Positions 34,154 through 42,579 of a DNA stretch of 64,000 nucleotides are shown one piece after another. Position numbers and translations under genes: made by a program. Below the pieces are notes generated by a model that was not told the origin of the DNA, searched no databases, and worked only from the letters and a program-made list of their open reading frames with translations. Within the stretch, counting starts at the first letter, position 1. Each line of letters starts with the position of its first letter. The stretch is from Enterobacter ludwigii (GTDB lineage: Bacteria > Pseudomonadota > Gammaproteobacteria > Enterobacterales > Enterobacteriaceae), in NCBI RefSeq assembly GCF_001750725.1, contig NZ_CP017279.1, positions 3,224,001-3,288,000 of the forward strand. The letters run 5' to 3'.

Positions 34154-35429
34154 CCAGGTACTTCGCCATCTCGTCTTCCGGCACCATTCCGCCGCCGGTC
34201 GCCCAGACCAGATGGGTCGCGTTCGCGGATGCGACAGGAACACGCAGCGGCCCGGCCATGCCCGCCAGCGCCGACGGCTCAAGGCGAATGCCTTCTTCCT
34301 GCGCCAGCCAGCCGAGCATGTCGTACATGCTTTGATCGGAAAGGGTATAGAACCCGTCAAGGAGCCGCTCCATCGCCCGGCCCACAAAGCCAGACGCGCG
34401 TCCAACCGCCAGCCCGTCGGCGGCCGTCACGTTGTCGATACCCAGATCCTGCACGGCGATGGCATCATGCAGTCCGGTGTAGACCCCCAGCAGCATGCAC
34501 GGGGAGTGCGTCGGCTCGGCGAAGAAACAGTGTACGTTATCGCCAAAGGCCAGCTTCAGGCCAAACGCCACGCCGCCAGGACCGCCACCGACGCCACAAG
34601 GCAAATAGACGTACAGCGGATGTTCCGCATCCACCACGCGACCCTGTGCGGCAAACTGCGCTTTTAGCCGCTCGCCTGCCACCGCATAGCCGAGGAACAG
34701 CGTGCGGGAGTTCTCATCGTCGATAAAGAAACAGTTCGGATCGCTCTCCGCGGCCTTACGTCCTTGCTCCACCGCCACGCCGTAATCCTGCTCATATTCC
34801 ACTACGATCACACCGTGGCTGCGCAGTTTGGCTTTTTTCCACTCACGGGCATCGGCAGACATGTGCACCGTAACCTGAAAGCCGATGCGCGCGCTCATGA
34901 TGCCAATGGACATCCCGAGGTTGCCGGTGGATCCCACCGCGATACTGTACTGGCTGAAGAACGTTTTAAAACGCGGCTCCAGCAGGATGCTGTAATCGTC
35001 TTCGACGCTCAGCAACCCTGCTTCCAGCGCCAGTTTTTCGGCGTGAGTCAGCACTTCATAGATGCCCCCGCGCGCTTTGATGGAGCCAGAGATAGGCAGA
35101 TGACTGTCTTTTTTCAGCAGCAGCGTGCCGGGAATGGCCACCCCTGATTCGTTCTCCAGCCTTTTCTGCATTGCCGGGATAGCCACCAGTTCGGACTCGA
35201 TAATCCCCTGTGTGGCCGCCGTTTCGGGGAACGCTTTTGCCAGATACGGCGCAAAGCGGTTAAGGCGTGCATGCGCGTCGTCCACATCGGCTTTGCTCAG
35301 CCCGACATACGGCAACCCTTCAACAAGCGAGGTGGTGCGCGGGTTTAGCCAGGTGGTCTCTTTCAGGGCAATCAGATCCTCAATCAGAGGGAACTGTGCG
35401 GTTAAGGTGCTGATAGTTGCGTTTTCCAT
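34137..35429 (-). CDS. dsdA: D-serine ammonia-lyase
   Basis: A 430-residue fold-type II PLP enzyme converting D-serine to pyruvate and ammonia. The Schiff-base lysine is Lys118 in SGSIKARGG; the phosphate-binding glycine loop is [22 protein letters not shown] contacts the cofactor. It is about a dozen residues shorter at the C-terminus than the E. coli enzyme, with the end lying over the yidG 3' end. It detoxifies D-serine imported by DsdX, directly upstream in the same operon. Confidence 0.95.
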   Translation of the reverse strand: MENATISTLTAQFPLIEDLIALKETTWLNPRTTSLVEGLPYVGLSKADVDDAHARLNRFAPYLAKAFPETAATQGIIESELVAIPAMQKRLENESGVAIPGTLLLKKDSHLPISGSIKARGGIYEVLTHAEKLALEAGLLSVEDDYSILLEPRFKTFFSQYSIAVGSTGNLGMSIGIMSARIGFQVTVHMSADAREWKKAKLRSHGVIVVEYEQDYGVAVEQGRKAAESDPNCFFIDDENSRTLFLGYAVAGERLKAQFAAQGRVVDAEHPLYVYLPCGVGGGPGGVAFGLKLAFGDNVHCFFAEPTHSPCMLLGVYTGLHDAIAVQDLGIDNVTAADGLAVGRASGFVGRAMERLLDGFYTLSDQSMYDMLGWLAQEEGIRLEPSALAGMAGPLRVPVASANATHLVWATGGGMVPEDEMAKYLAKGKK

Positions 35430-35446
35430 AGTACGTCTCTTCGCGC

Positions 35447-36784
35447 TCAGATAATGAAAGAAAGCAGGAATGTGCTGCCAAGTGCAAGTACCGAGGCGAT
35501 AAACGTCGCCGTCGTATAGTACTTCAGGGTCTCGTTCAGGCTGGCACCGCAGTACTGCTTCACCAGCCAGAAGAGGGAATCGGTCACGATCGTGCAGCCA
35601 ATGGCACCGGAACCGATGGCAATGGTGATGATCTCCGGACTGACGTTAGGATAGAGCGGCAGCATGGGTGCGACGATGGCAGTTGCGCCCATCATCGCCA
35701 CCGTGGCCGACCCCACCGCCGCGTGCAGAACCAGCGCCACCAGCCACGCGAGCAGGATCGGGTGCATATTCAGGTTCGACAGAATGTGCGCCAGGGTATC
35801 GGCCAGGCCGCTGGTTTTGAGGATGGCGTTAAACGCGCCGCCCGCGCCGATAATCAACAGAATGTTGGCGATGGCGCCAAAGCCATGCTCGGTATGGGTC
35901 AGCATCGTACCCATCCCCATATGCTGGCGCAGCCCCAGCAGGTAATAGGCGACGAACACGGCGATGAACATGGCGGTGATCGGGTTACCGATAAATTCCA
36001 GCAGCGTATACAGCGTGCCTTCTCTTGCCATATTCAGCTCGGCGAGGGTCTTCACCAGCATCAGGCCGATGGGCAGCAGCACGGTAAACAGCGTGGCTCC
36101 CAGCGAGGGCAGCGTATGTTCTTCACGAACATTGAGGTCAGAAAATTCAGCCGGGACGGCTTTGAAGGGCAGGCGATCGCCCAGCAATTTCAGGAACAGC
36201 GGGCCGCCAACCAACGAGGCCAGCAGGCCAACCATCAGACCGTAGACGATAACCGTCCCCACGTCCGCCCCCAGCTTATTCGTGACAAACAGGGCAGCCG
36301 GGTGCGGCGGAACCACGCAGTGCACCGCCATCAGCGCGGTACAGAGGGGAATGGCCAGCTTCAGCAGCGAGGTATGGGTCTTTTTGGCGATGGAGAAGGC
36401 CAGCGGGATCAGCAGGACGACGCCGACTTCAACAAACAGCGTAATGCCGCAGATAAGCCCCACCAGTACCATGATGACATCGGCTGACAGCCAGCGGCAA
36501 CGCTGAAGCGCTATCCCAATGCGTTCTGCCGCACCGGACACCTCCATCATTTTGCCGAGGATGGTGCCAAGCCCGATCACCGCCGCCAGGAAGCCGAGCG
36601 TGCCGCCAATACCGCTTTCAATGGCATTCACCATGTCCAGCGGGCGCATTCCCATCATGGCACCGACAAAAAAGCTCGCCAGCAGCAGCGCCAGGAACGG
36701 GTGAAACTTCAGTTTTACGATAGTTAATACGATTAACGCGATGCTGATGAGCAGCGTCGCCACAACCCAGACCTGAGCACCCAT
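35447..36784 (-). CDS. dsdX: D-serine transporter DsdX
   Basis: A 445-residue GntP-family permease with about 12-14 hydrophobic segments; [46 protein letters not shown] is the characteristic central region. The E. coli homologue imports D-serine. It is 17 bp upstream of dsdA and divergent from dsdC across ~200 bp that should hold DsdC and CRP sites, which I could not pin down. Confidence 0.94.
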   Translation of the reverse strand: MGAQVWVVATLLISIALIVLTIVKLKFHPFLALLLASFFVGAMMGMRPLDMVNAIESGIGGTLGFLAAVIGLGTILGKMMEVSGAAERIGIALQRCRWLSADVIMVLVGLICGITLFVEVGVVLLIPLAFSIAKKTHTSLLKLAIPLCTALMAVHCVVPPHPAALFVTNKLGADVGTVIVYGLMVGLLASLVGGPLFLKLLGDRLPFKAVPAEFSDLNVREEHTLPSLGATLFTVLLPIGLMLVKTLAELNMAREGTLYTLLEFIGNPITAMFIAVFVAYYLLGLRQHMGMGTMLTHTEHGFGAIANILLIIGAGGAFNAILKTSGLADTLAHILSNLNMHPILLAWLVALVLHAAVGSATVAMMGATAIVAPMLPLYPNVSPEIITIAIGSGAIGCTIVTDSLFWLVKQYCGASLNETLKYYTTATFIASVLALGSTFLLSFII

Positions 36785-36988
36785 ATCTCACCTCACCCTT
36801 ATGTTATTTACGGGTATTGGACGAAAAATCAGCGGGTGATGACAAACGATATAAATTGCCTTTCAGGTGAGCCAGATTGGATCAAACGCGTGACTGGACT
36901 CAAAAAAGCGCACTTAATGCGTGTTTGGTTCACATAAATTCAACTTTGAGCGGTATCCTGAGCAGCAAAAGTCTGTGTGAGAAGTGCG

Positions 36989-37915
36989 ATGAATGACGCA
37001 AATGAAGGTCGAAACCGGCTGTTAAACGGCTGGCAACTGTCAAAAATGTATACGTTTGAAGTGGCCGCCCGCCACGAGTCCTTCGCGCTGGCGGCGGAGG
37101 AGCTGTCGCTCAGCCCCAGTGCGGTGAGCCACCGTATCAACCTGCTGGAAGAGGAGTTAGGGATAGCGCTGTTTGTCCGCTCCCACCGTAAAGTGGAGCT
37201 GACGCAGGAGGGTAAACGCGTCTACTGGACGCTGAAATCGTCGCTGGATACGTTGAACCAGGAGATCCTGGATATCAAGAACCAGGCGCTGTCCGGTACG
37301 TTGACGGTTTACTCTCGCCCGTCGATTGCCCAGTGCTGGCTGGTGCCTATGCTCGTAGATTTCACCCGGCGTTATCCCGCGATCTCGCTGACCATCCTGA
37401 CCGGCAATGAAAACGTCAATATGCAGCGAACCGGTATCGATCTGGCGCTCTATTTCGACGATACGCCGCCAGCCAATTTGACGCATCACTTCCTGATGGA
37501 CGAGGCGATTTTACCCGTCTGCTCGCCGGCGTATGCCCGGGAACATGACCTGCTGAAAAATCCCGCCCACCTCAGCCACTGTACGCTCCTGCACGATCGC
37601 CAGGCCTGGAGCAACGATTCCGGTACCGACGAATGGCTCAGCTGGGCGGCACATTTTGCAGTGAACATGCCATCATCATCGGGCATTGGCTTCGATCGTT
37701 CTGATTTAGCGATTGTCGCGGCAATGAACCATGTCGGGGTCGCGATGGGGCGAAAACGGCTGGTACAAAAGCGGCTCGAACGCGGTGAGTTGATTGCACC
37801 GTTTGGGGAGAAAACGCTTAAATGCCATCAGCATTACTACATGTCGACCCTGCCAGGACGACAGTGGCCGAAAATAGATGCCTTTATTAGCTGGCTGAGA
37901 GAACTGGCTGGCTGA
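36989..37915 (+). CDS. dsdC: LysR-family activator DsdC
   Basis: A 308-residue LysR activator of D-serine catabolism. The HTH region SFALAAEELSLSPSAVSHRINLLEEELGIALFVRSHRKVELT and the effector domain closely match E. coli DsdC. ATG at 36989 is chosen; a GTG four codons upstream is in frame. Divergent from dsdXA, the set it activates when D-serine is present. Confidence 0.94.
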   Translation: MNDANEGRNRLLNGWQLSKMYTFEVAARHESFALAAEELSLSPSAVSHRINLLEEELGIALFVRSHRKVELTQEGKRVYWTLKSSLDTLNQEILDIKNQALSGTLTVYSRPSIAQCWLVPMLVDFTRRYPAISLTILTGNENVNMQRTGIDLALYFDDTPPANLTHHFLMDEAILPVCSPAYAREHDLLKNPAHLSHCTLLHDRQAWSNDSGTDEWLSWAAHFAVNMPSSSGIGFDRSDLAIVAAMNHVGVAMGRKRLVQKRLERGELIAPFGEKTLKCHQHYYMSTLPGRQWPKIDAFISWLRELAG

Positions 37916-38000
37916 AGAATTATTACGCTTTGGCGCTACACCAAATGTGAAAAAGCGTGCTAAATACAGGTAATGCTTTTGATTTCTCGCAAGGTACACC

Positions 38001-39089
38001 GTGTTAAAGCCTTTGATTGCCACTGCGTTACTGTTCTCTTCCGGCTGGGTGATTGCCGCTGAGCCACCGCTGACGGCTGCGCTTTATGCGCAAAAGCTGG
38101 GCGTGGGGATGGACGTAGACTGGGCGCGCACCGAGCGCGGCATTCGGGAGTTCGATCCGCTGGTGGTTCGCGATTTTCGTGCGAAGGGTATCAGCCATGT
38201 GCGTATCCGCGTGGCCGATGAACCGACGGAGGCGCGGCTGATTCATCTGCGTAAGCTGGTGGAAGCCTGCGAGCAATACGGGGTGATCCCGATTATCGCT
38301 TATCAGGCCGATGAATATAAAAACGACCCGAAAGCCGAGACGGAAAAAGAGGTGATTAACTGGTGGATTGCCGTGGCGCACTACTTCGGCCAAAGCTATC
38401 CCCTGCTGGGTTTTGACCTGATTTATGAACCGGCGGACAAGCTCAACCATAACGCCGCGTCGCTTAACCGGGTTTACGAGAAAACCGTCAAAGACATTCA
38501 TGCAATTGATGCTAATCGCATGATCTTCATCGCGCCACATCTGCGGGCTGCGCCAGAGGATCTCTCCAGCCTGAAACTCCCGGCGCACAGCCAAAATTAT
38601 CTGCTGGCGGAGTGGCACATTTTCCCGTGGGGTCCGCTAAAGAGTAACGGTAAATATCCGTGGACGTCCGGGACGGTGGCGGAGAAAGCGGCTATCCATA
38701 ATCGTATTGCGACCGCGCTGCACTGGCAGCAAAAAACCGGTCACGTCAGCTGGGTGGGCGGCTGGGGCGTGGGTGAATCAAATCACTTCACCCCAACCGC
38801 ATCGCAAATGGCGTTTGCCTCGTTTATGGCCTGCGAACTGCAAAAGGCCAAAGTTCCCTACGCTATCAACGCGGATATTCAGTTTTACGACGGGGAAGAG
38901 GGCGCCTGGCGTCCAGCGCCAGAGCCGCTGCTGCAGGCCATGATCGCGCCTGTTTGTGAAAAGCCCGGCGAGAAGCCGGGCCATCATGCGGTTAAACCGG
39001 CTGCTCGTGATGGGGAACACGCGACGCCAGCGGCAGCCAGCACAGTAAAATCAGCAGCCCCATCAGCGTCATCAGCAACCCCAGACTAG
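38001..39089 (+). CDS. Exported GH5-like (cellulase-fold) protein with degenerate active site
   Basis: A 362-codon frame starting at GTG with a Sec signal peptide (MLKPLIATALLFSSGWVIA, cut near Ala20) and a GH5-type TIM barrel. Recognisable landmarks are RIRV, the WHIFPWG segment (the HxY region) and WVGGWGVGES. The invariant Asn-Glu pair of the acid/base motif reads IYEPAD (Glu143 kept, Asn replaced by Tyr), and the usual nucleophile motif GEWG reads GGWG near residue 254. It may be non-catalytic or use another residue such as Glu259. The last ~33 codons are antisense to emrD and its terminator. Substrate unknown; the gene stands alone between dsdC and emrD. Confidence 0.72.
   Translation: MLKPLIATALLFSSGWVIAAEPPLTAALYAQKLGVGMDVDWARTERGIREFDPLVVRDFRAKGISHVRIRVADEPTEARLIHLRKLVEACEQYGVIPIIAYQADEYKNDPKAETEKEVINWWIAVAHYFGQSYPLLGFDLIYEPADKLNHNAASLNRVYEKTVKDIHAIDANRMIFIAPHLRAAPEDLSSLKLPAHSQNYLLAEWHIFPWGPLKSNGKYPWTSGTVAEKAAIHNRIATALHWQQKTGHVSWVGGWGVGESNHFTPTASQMAFASFMACELQKAKVPYAINADIQFYDGEEGAWRPAPEPLLQAMIAPVCEKPGEKPGHHAVKPAARDGEHATPAAASTVKSAAPSASSATPD
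38959..38982 (-). terminator. emrD terminator, inside the opposing GH5-like frame
   Basis: On the minus strand gcccggc-ttctc-gccgggc is followed by TTTT, ten bases after the emrD stop. It is read through as coding sequence on the plus strand. Confidence 0.75.
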
Positions 39090-40176
39090 CCTGGCCAGTT
39101 TGCGGCATCATCGCCGAGAGCCAGGCCAGCGCGCCGGAACCGATGTTCTGCAGTCCCCCCACCAGTGCGCCCGCCGTGCCTGCGAGGAACGGGAACGGCT
39201 CCATTGCGCCGCTGGTGGCGAGCGGGAACAGCATCCCCGCGCCGAAGAAGAACAGCGCCGCCGGGATCAGCAGCGTCCAGACGGTCATCACGCCAAACAG
39301 TCCCGGGATCCACATCATCAGACCTGCCAGCAGGCAGCTGATCACCGACTGCCACATCAGCGTTGAGAAACGCTTGTTCTGACGGCCGGCAAACCAGGCA
39401 CCAAAGAACGCGGCCGGGATGGGCAGAATAAACAGGATACTGACCACCATGCTGCTCAGGCCAAGCCCGGCACCCAGCAGCACGCCGGAGCAGGCTTCAA
39501 ACACGGCAATACCCGCCAGGCCACCAACCAGCATCAGCAGATAACAGGTAAACGCGCCGTTGCCGAACAGCGTTTTATAGCTGGTGATAAGGCGGGTGCG
39601 TGGCGCGTCCGTTGGCCGGGTTTCCGGCATCCACCGCGCCATGCTGAAGGTCACAATTACGCACAGCACCAGCAGGAAAGCGTAGCAGGCACGCCAGGAC
39701 CACATCGTATCGAGCAGGCCACCAATCAGCGGCGCCAGCAGAGGGCTCACCAGAATCCCCATATTTAACAAACTGTTGGCATGGCGGAGCTGGGTGCCCT
39801 GATAGAGATCGCGTGGCAGGGTTCGCGCCATCACCCCTCCGACGCCGGTGCCGACACCCTGCAGGGCGCTGGCGGCAATCAATATGGTCAGGTTATGGGT
39901 GGTAATGGCAATCACCGTCGCCACCATGAAAATGGACATACCCACCAGAATCACCGGGCGACGCCCGACGCGGTCAGACAGCGGTCCATAGAACAGCTGC
40001 GAAACGCCATAGGTCAGCAGATAAGCTGCCATTACGCTCTGTACTGCGCCCTCGCGGACGTTAAGTTCCTTTGCCATATCGGCGATCGCTGGAATGTAGA
40101 TGGTTTGCGCCATCTGACCGACGGCCACCAGTAACACCAGCATCAACAATAAGTTAACGTTCCTGTGTTTTTTCAT
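38992..40176 (-). CDS. emrD: Multidrug efflux MFS transporter EmrD
   Basis: A 394-residue, 12-segment MFS proton antiporter of the Bcr/CflA type. Motif A is LSDRVGRRPVILVG and TM4-5 GVGGVMARTLPRDLY. The E. coli structure is known and it exports amphipathic uncouplers and detergents. The start MKKHRNVNLLLML at 40176 aligns with E. coli; the seven-codon extension upstream is rejected. The 3' end overlaps the convergent GH5-like frame by 98 bp. Confidence 0.95.
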   Translation of the reverse strand: MKKHRNVNLLLMLVLLVAVGQMAQTIYIPAIADMAKELNVREGAVQSVMAAYLLTYGVSQLFYGPLSDRVGRRPVILVGMSIFMVATVIAITTHNLTILIAASALQGVGTGVGGVMARTLPRDLYQGTQLRHANSLLNMGILVSPLLAPLIGGLLDTMWSWRACYAFLLVLCVIVTFSMARWMPETRPTDAPRTRLITSYKTLFGNGAFTCYLLMLVGGLAGIAVFEACSGVLLGAGLGLSSMVVSILFILPIPAAFFGAWFAGRQNKRFSTLMWQSVISCLLAGLMMWIPGLFGVMTVWTLLIPAALFFFGAGMLFPLATSGAMEPFPFLAGTAGALVGGLQNIGSGALAWLSAMMPQTGQASLGLLMTLMGLLILLCWLPLASRVPHHEQPV

Positions 40177-40351
40177 GTCGCTGAATACTTTTGCCAAAAG
40201 AGAGAAATAAAGAATAAGTGACTACGCATTCCCATAAATGCGCGAGGAATCTACCACAGAGAGATGACAAATTAAGCATTCCTGTGATGAATGTCAGAAG
40301 GGGTAAAGGCAGGATTTGTAAACAAGATCGGCAACTAATGTTGCCAGTGAT

Positions 40352-41185
40352 TTATGCCAGGCGCAGCAGGATCGCCCCGCCCGCAATTCCCACTGCGGCC
40401 GCGATACGCAGGCCCGCAACCTTCTCTTTTAACAGCACAAATGCGATCAGCGCCCCGAAGAGGATGGATGTTTCACGCAGGGCGGCGACCACGGCCAGCG
40501 GAGCCTGGGTCATCGCCCAGAGCGCCAGCCCGTAAGAGCCCATGGTGCCGATCCCCCCGAGCAGCCCTTTTTTCCAGTGCGTACGCAGGTATCTGGAGGC
40601 TTCCCGTCGGCGTGCCATCATCGCCCAGAAGAGCAGACAGAAGCCATTCATAAAGAAGGTCCACAGCGTATAGCCCAGCGCGGTGTCTGATAACCGCACG
40701 CCGGTGCCGTCGACCAGCGTATACCCGGCGATAAAACAGGCATTGAGCAGTGCAAGCCAGACCCCCTTACGCGACGTCATGCGGCCGTTCATGGCCATAG
40801 CCAGAATCGACAGGCAGATCACGGCGATGCCGGACCACGCGAGCCATGACAGGCTATCTCCCAGCACCAGCACGCTTATCAATGCCACCAGCAGCGGTGC
40901 CGTACCGCGCATCAGCGGATAGGTCTGGCTCATATCGGAGACCTGGTAGGTCTTTGCAACCAGCACCGTGTACACCACCTGCAGCGCGCAGGAGACCCCT
41001 AAAAACGGCCAGCTGGCAGCAGACGGCTGTGGGGAGAAGGGCAGTAATACCAGGGCGATAAACGCGGCGGAACCGCTAACGCTGATTGCTGAATAGAGCT
41101 TGTCTGTACCGGCTTTAACAATGGCGTTCCAGCTGGCATGCAGCAGCGCGGCGAACAGTAAAATGCAGAAGACGGTAATGGTCAT
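40352..41185 (-). CDS. EamA/DMT-family transporter
   Basis: A 277-residue membrane protein with about ten hydrophobic helices and two EamA repeats (~3-135 and ~145-275); the second ends with the typical LRETSILFGALIAFVLLKEKVAGLRIAAAVGIAGGAILL. Such proteins export metabolites, often amino acids or related compounds. It lies between emrD and a GNAT gene on the same strand. E. coli K-12 lacks it at this position. Substrate unknown. Confidence 0.85.
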   Translation of the reverse strand: MTITVFCILLFAALLHASWNAIVKAGTDKLYSAISVSGSAAFIALVLLPFSPQPSAASWPFLGVSCALQVVYTVLVAKTYQVSDMSQTYPLMRGTAPLLVALISVLVLGDSLSWLAWSGIAVICLSILAMAMNGRMTSRKGVWLALLNACFIAGYTLVDGTGVRLSDTALGYTLWTFFMNGFCLLFWAMMARRREASRYLRTHWKKGLLGGIGTMGSYGLALWAMTQAPLAVVAALRETSILFGALIAFVLLKEKVAGLRIAAAVGIAGGAILLRLA

Positions 41186-41247
41186 GGCGTATCTGGCGGT
41201 GAATTGTCACTCAACTGTAACATTCACAACCTGATGCTGCCAGCCGG

Positions 41248-41694
41248 TCACACCGCGCAAAACAGACGGTGTGTGACCCGTGGTTCATCCGAGACCAGCG
41301 TAAAGCCCGCCTGATGATAAAACCCGTATGCAGCGTCCGGCGCGTGGGTATTGAGAAAATCAAACCAGATGCTGGCATCGGCCATTACCACGGTCAGAAG
41401 CTGCTTACCAATGCCCAGCCCGCGGCACTTCTCGCTGACGTAGAGATGACGAATGCGGCCGGCGCGCGGTTGCTGGCTGAAGGGATCGCGGTTAAGACCG
41501 CATACGCCCACCAGCTTGCCGTTCAAAAAGGCGCCCAGCAGCTTTTCGCCCGGTGCGTTAAAACGGTTTTCACCGCGCTGCCAGTTCTCTTCCAGCCGGC
41601 GCAGCATGTTGAAATTCGATGCGATACTTTCGGCCTTTAAGGCGATATAGCTTGGTTCTTCTGGCGTGACAGGCTCAATTAACAGACGCGACAT
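41248..41694 (-). CDS. GNAT-family N-acetyltransferase
   Basis: A 148-residue GNAT protein. The acetyl-CoA pyrophosphate loop is visible in RHLYVSEKCRGLGIGKQLL (Q/RxxGxG/A type), followed by the beta5-alpha4 region APDAAYGFYHQAGF. It lies between the EamA exporter and tisB on the same strand, with a aggga Shine-Dalgarno. The substrate cannot be predicted. Confidence 0.85.
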   Translation of the reverse strand: MSRLLIEPVTPEEPSYIALKAESIASNFNMLRRLEENWQRGENRFNAPGEKLLGAFLNGKLVGVCGLNRDPFSQQPRAGRIRHLYVSEKCRGLGIGKQLLTVVMADASIWFDFLNTHAPDAAYGFYHQAGFTLVSDEPRVTHRLFCAV

Positions 41695-41711
41695 AGCATT
41701 CCCTCGTTATT

Positions 41712-41736
41712 AAAGAGGGGCGGTTGCCCGCCCCTC
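41712..41736 (-). terminator. tisB transcript terminator
   Basis: A perfect 9 bp stem GAGGGGCGG / CCGCCCCTC with a 4-base loop (41715-41736), followed on the minus strand by TTTAAT. It lies between tisB and the GNAT gene. Confidence 0.75.
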
Positions 41737-41758
41737 TCAGGTGCGACTTGAACCTGAA

Positions 41759-41848
41759 TCACCGAAGGTATTTCAGGACAGCATCAAGTAGTTGCAGTAC
41801 AGCAACAATGAGTTTGAGGATAAGTATCACCATATCCACTACGCTCAT
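41759..41848 (-). CDS. tisB: SOS-induced membrane toxin TisB
   Basis: A 29-codon gene too short for usual ORF calling. The peptide starts MSVVDMVILILKLIVA, continues VLQLLDAVLKYLR and ends with TGA. It matches E. coli TisB (MNLVDIAILILKLIVA... LLDAVLKYLK) along its whole length, keeping the charged positions Asp5, Lys12, Asp22, Lys26 and Lys/Arg29 on one amphipathic helix. TisB inserts in the inner membrane, dissipates the proton-motive force and promotes persister formation after DNA damage. Everything else expected is around it: a LexA box, an inhibitory hairpin over the ribosome-binding site, and a divergent IstR-1 antisense RNA. Confidence 0.95.
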   Translation of the reverse strand: MSVVDMVILILKLIVAVLQLLDAVLKYLR

Positions 41849-41854
41849 ACGCGT

Positions 41855-41874
41855 CTCCTTTTGGTTAAAAGGAG
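41855..41874 (-). promoter_or_regulatory. Hairpin masking the tisB Shine-Dalgarno
   Basis: In the tis mRNA CUCCUUUU-AACC-AAAAGGAG forms a perfect 8 bp stem whose 3' arm is the AAGGAG ribosome-binding site six bases before the tisB ATG. This fits the known need for an upstream ribosome standby site in tisB translation. Confidence 0.85.
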
Positions 41875-41916
41875 CACGATGCTGGCGTACCTTTCCGCCG
41901 CCTGTGACCAGCACCT

Positions 41917-41937
41917 GGATTGACGTAACACAGTGTG
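41917..41937 (-). promoter_or_regulatory. IstR-1 pairing site in the tis leader (ribosome standby region)
   Basis: The plus strand here reads ttgacgtaacacagtgtg (41920-41937), identical to the 5' end of IstR-1 at 42167-42184. The tis mRNA, made from the other strand, is therefore perfectly complementary to the sRNA over 18 nt, 72-89 nt upstream of the tisB start, the expected distance. Confidence 0.88.
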
Positions 41938-42038
41938 CTCACTTCAGGGGGTTAAGGCACTGACGGCACCACCCGTTTCAGCCAGGACTTCGTTGCGCCG
42001 GTAGAACTGCGGCCCCCTCGCTCACTGCGAACACCCTC

Positions 42039-42068
42039 AGTATAGATAAATACTGTATGTATGAACAG
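42039..42068 (-). promoter_or_regulatory. tisAB promoter with LexA box
   Basis: CTGTATGTATGAACAG (42053-42068) is a textbook LexA site (CTGT-N8-ACAG). On the minus strand a -10 TATACT (42044-42039) lies 17 bp from a -35 TGTTCA (42067-42062) inside the LexA box, so LexA binding would block the promoter. Confidence 0.88.
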
Positions 42069-42130
42069 TATTTTTTGGACAAAATTCAGAAGGCGGTCCA
42101 TACTCAAAAACGTCAAAATCCGTGCCTGAA

Positions 42131-42159
42131 TTGCGCGTTCGTCTTCGATCGCGTATACT
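42131..42159 (+). promoter_or_regulatory. istR-1 promoter
   Basis: -35 TTGCGC (42131-42136) and -10 TATACT (42154-42159) are separated by 17 bp, placing the start at G42166. No LexA site overlaps it, in keeping with constitutive antitoxin synthesis. Confidence 0.82.
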
Positions 42160-42165
42160 TTTTGC

Positions 42166-42243
42166 GTTGACGTAACACAGTGTGTTCTGCGGCGACCAAC
42201 CGCAAAACCTCTGAAAAAAAACCTCGCTCAGGCGAGGTTTTTT
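42166..42243 (+). ncRNA. istR: IstR-1 antitoxin small RNA
   Basis: About 78 nt from the predicted start gttgacgtaacacagtgtg to a Rho-independent terminator (acctcgc-tca-gcgaggt plus T-run, 42221-42243). The 5' segment pairs with the tis leader, and the overall layout matches E. coli IstR-1, which blocks ribosome standby binding on tisB mRNA and prompts RNase III cleavage. A longer LexA-controlled form (IstR-2) could start near the tis LexA box, but this is not resolved here. Confidence 0.88.
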
Positions 42244-42264
42244 GTTTTCTGCACGCAACAAACG

Positions 42265-42286
42265 AAACGTGATCTTCGACGCATTT
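42265..42286 (+). promoter_or_regulatory. CRP site of the ilvB promoter
   Basis: aaacgtgatcttcgacgcat has a good left half (gTGAtc) and matches the site known upstream of E. coli ilvB. A -10-like tataaa follows at 42336-42341. ilvBN is CRP-activated in E. coli. Confidence 0.65.
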
Positions 42287-42373
42287 TTGCGCAGATGAAA
42301 ATATTTCCATTGTCATGCCCGAAAAGCTGTGTTTGTATAAATTCTATCAATAGATTCCAAACACAGGTCCCCA

Positions 42374-42472
42374 ATGACAGCATCCATGTTCACCTCGACC
42401 CTACTAGCAACTGCGCAACCAGCCGCAGTGGTCGTCGTGCGTGTGGTGGTGGTCGTCGGCAATGCGCCGTAG
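42374..42472 (+). CDS. ivbL: ilvBN leader peptide IvbL
   Basis: A 32-codon leader. The start MTASMFTSTLLATAQPAA is followed by VVVVRVVVVVGNAP, with nine valine codons and two leucines, the same design as E. coli IvbL. Ribosome stalling at the Val run when charged tRNA-Val is low prevents formation of the downstream terminator and lets ilvBN be read. Confidence 0.96.
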   Translation: MTASMFTSTLLATAQPAAVVVVRVVVVVGNAP

Positions 42473-42495
42473 GGACTGGATCAACACACGAATCC

Positions 42496-42529
42496 AAAAC
42501 CCCGCCGGCGCAAACCGGGCGGGGTTTTT
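42496..42529 (+). terminator. ilvBN attenuator
   Basis: aaaccccgcc pairs with ggcggggttt, followed by T residues, 24 bp after ivbL and ~50 bp before ilvB. Confidence 0.87.
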
Positions 42530-42579
42530 CGTTTAAGGACCCTCCCCGGAAAGTCGGCTCAGAAGAAAAGGACTGGAGC

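Noticed and set aside
42295..42579. N-terminal extension of IlvB
   Set aside because: This part overlaps ivbL and the attenuator; the true start at 42580 matches the E. coli protein.
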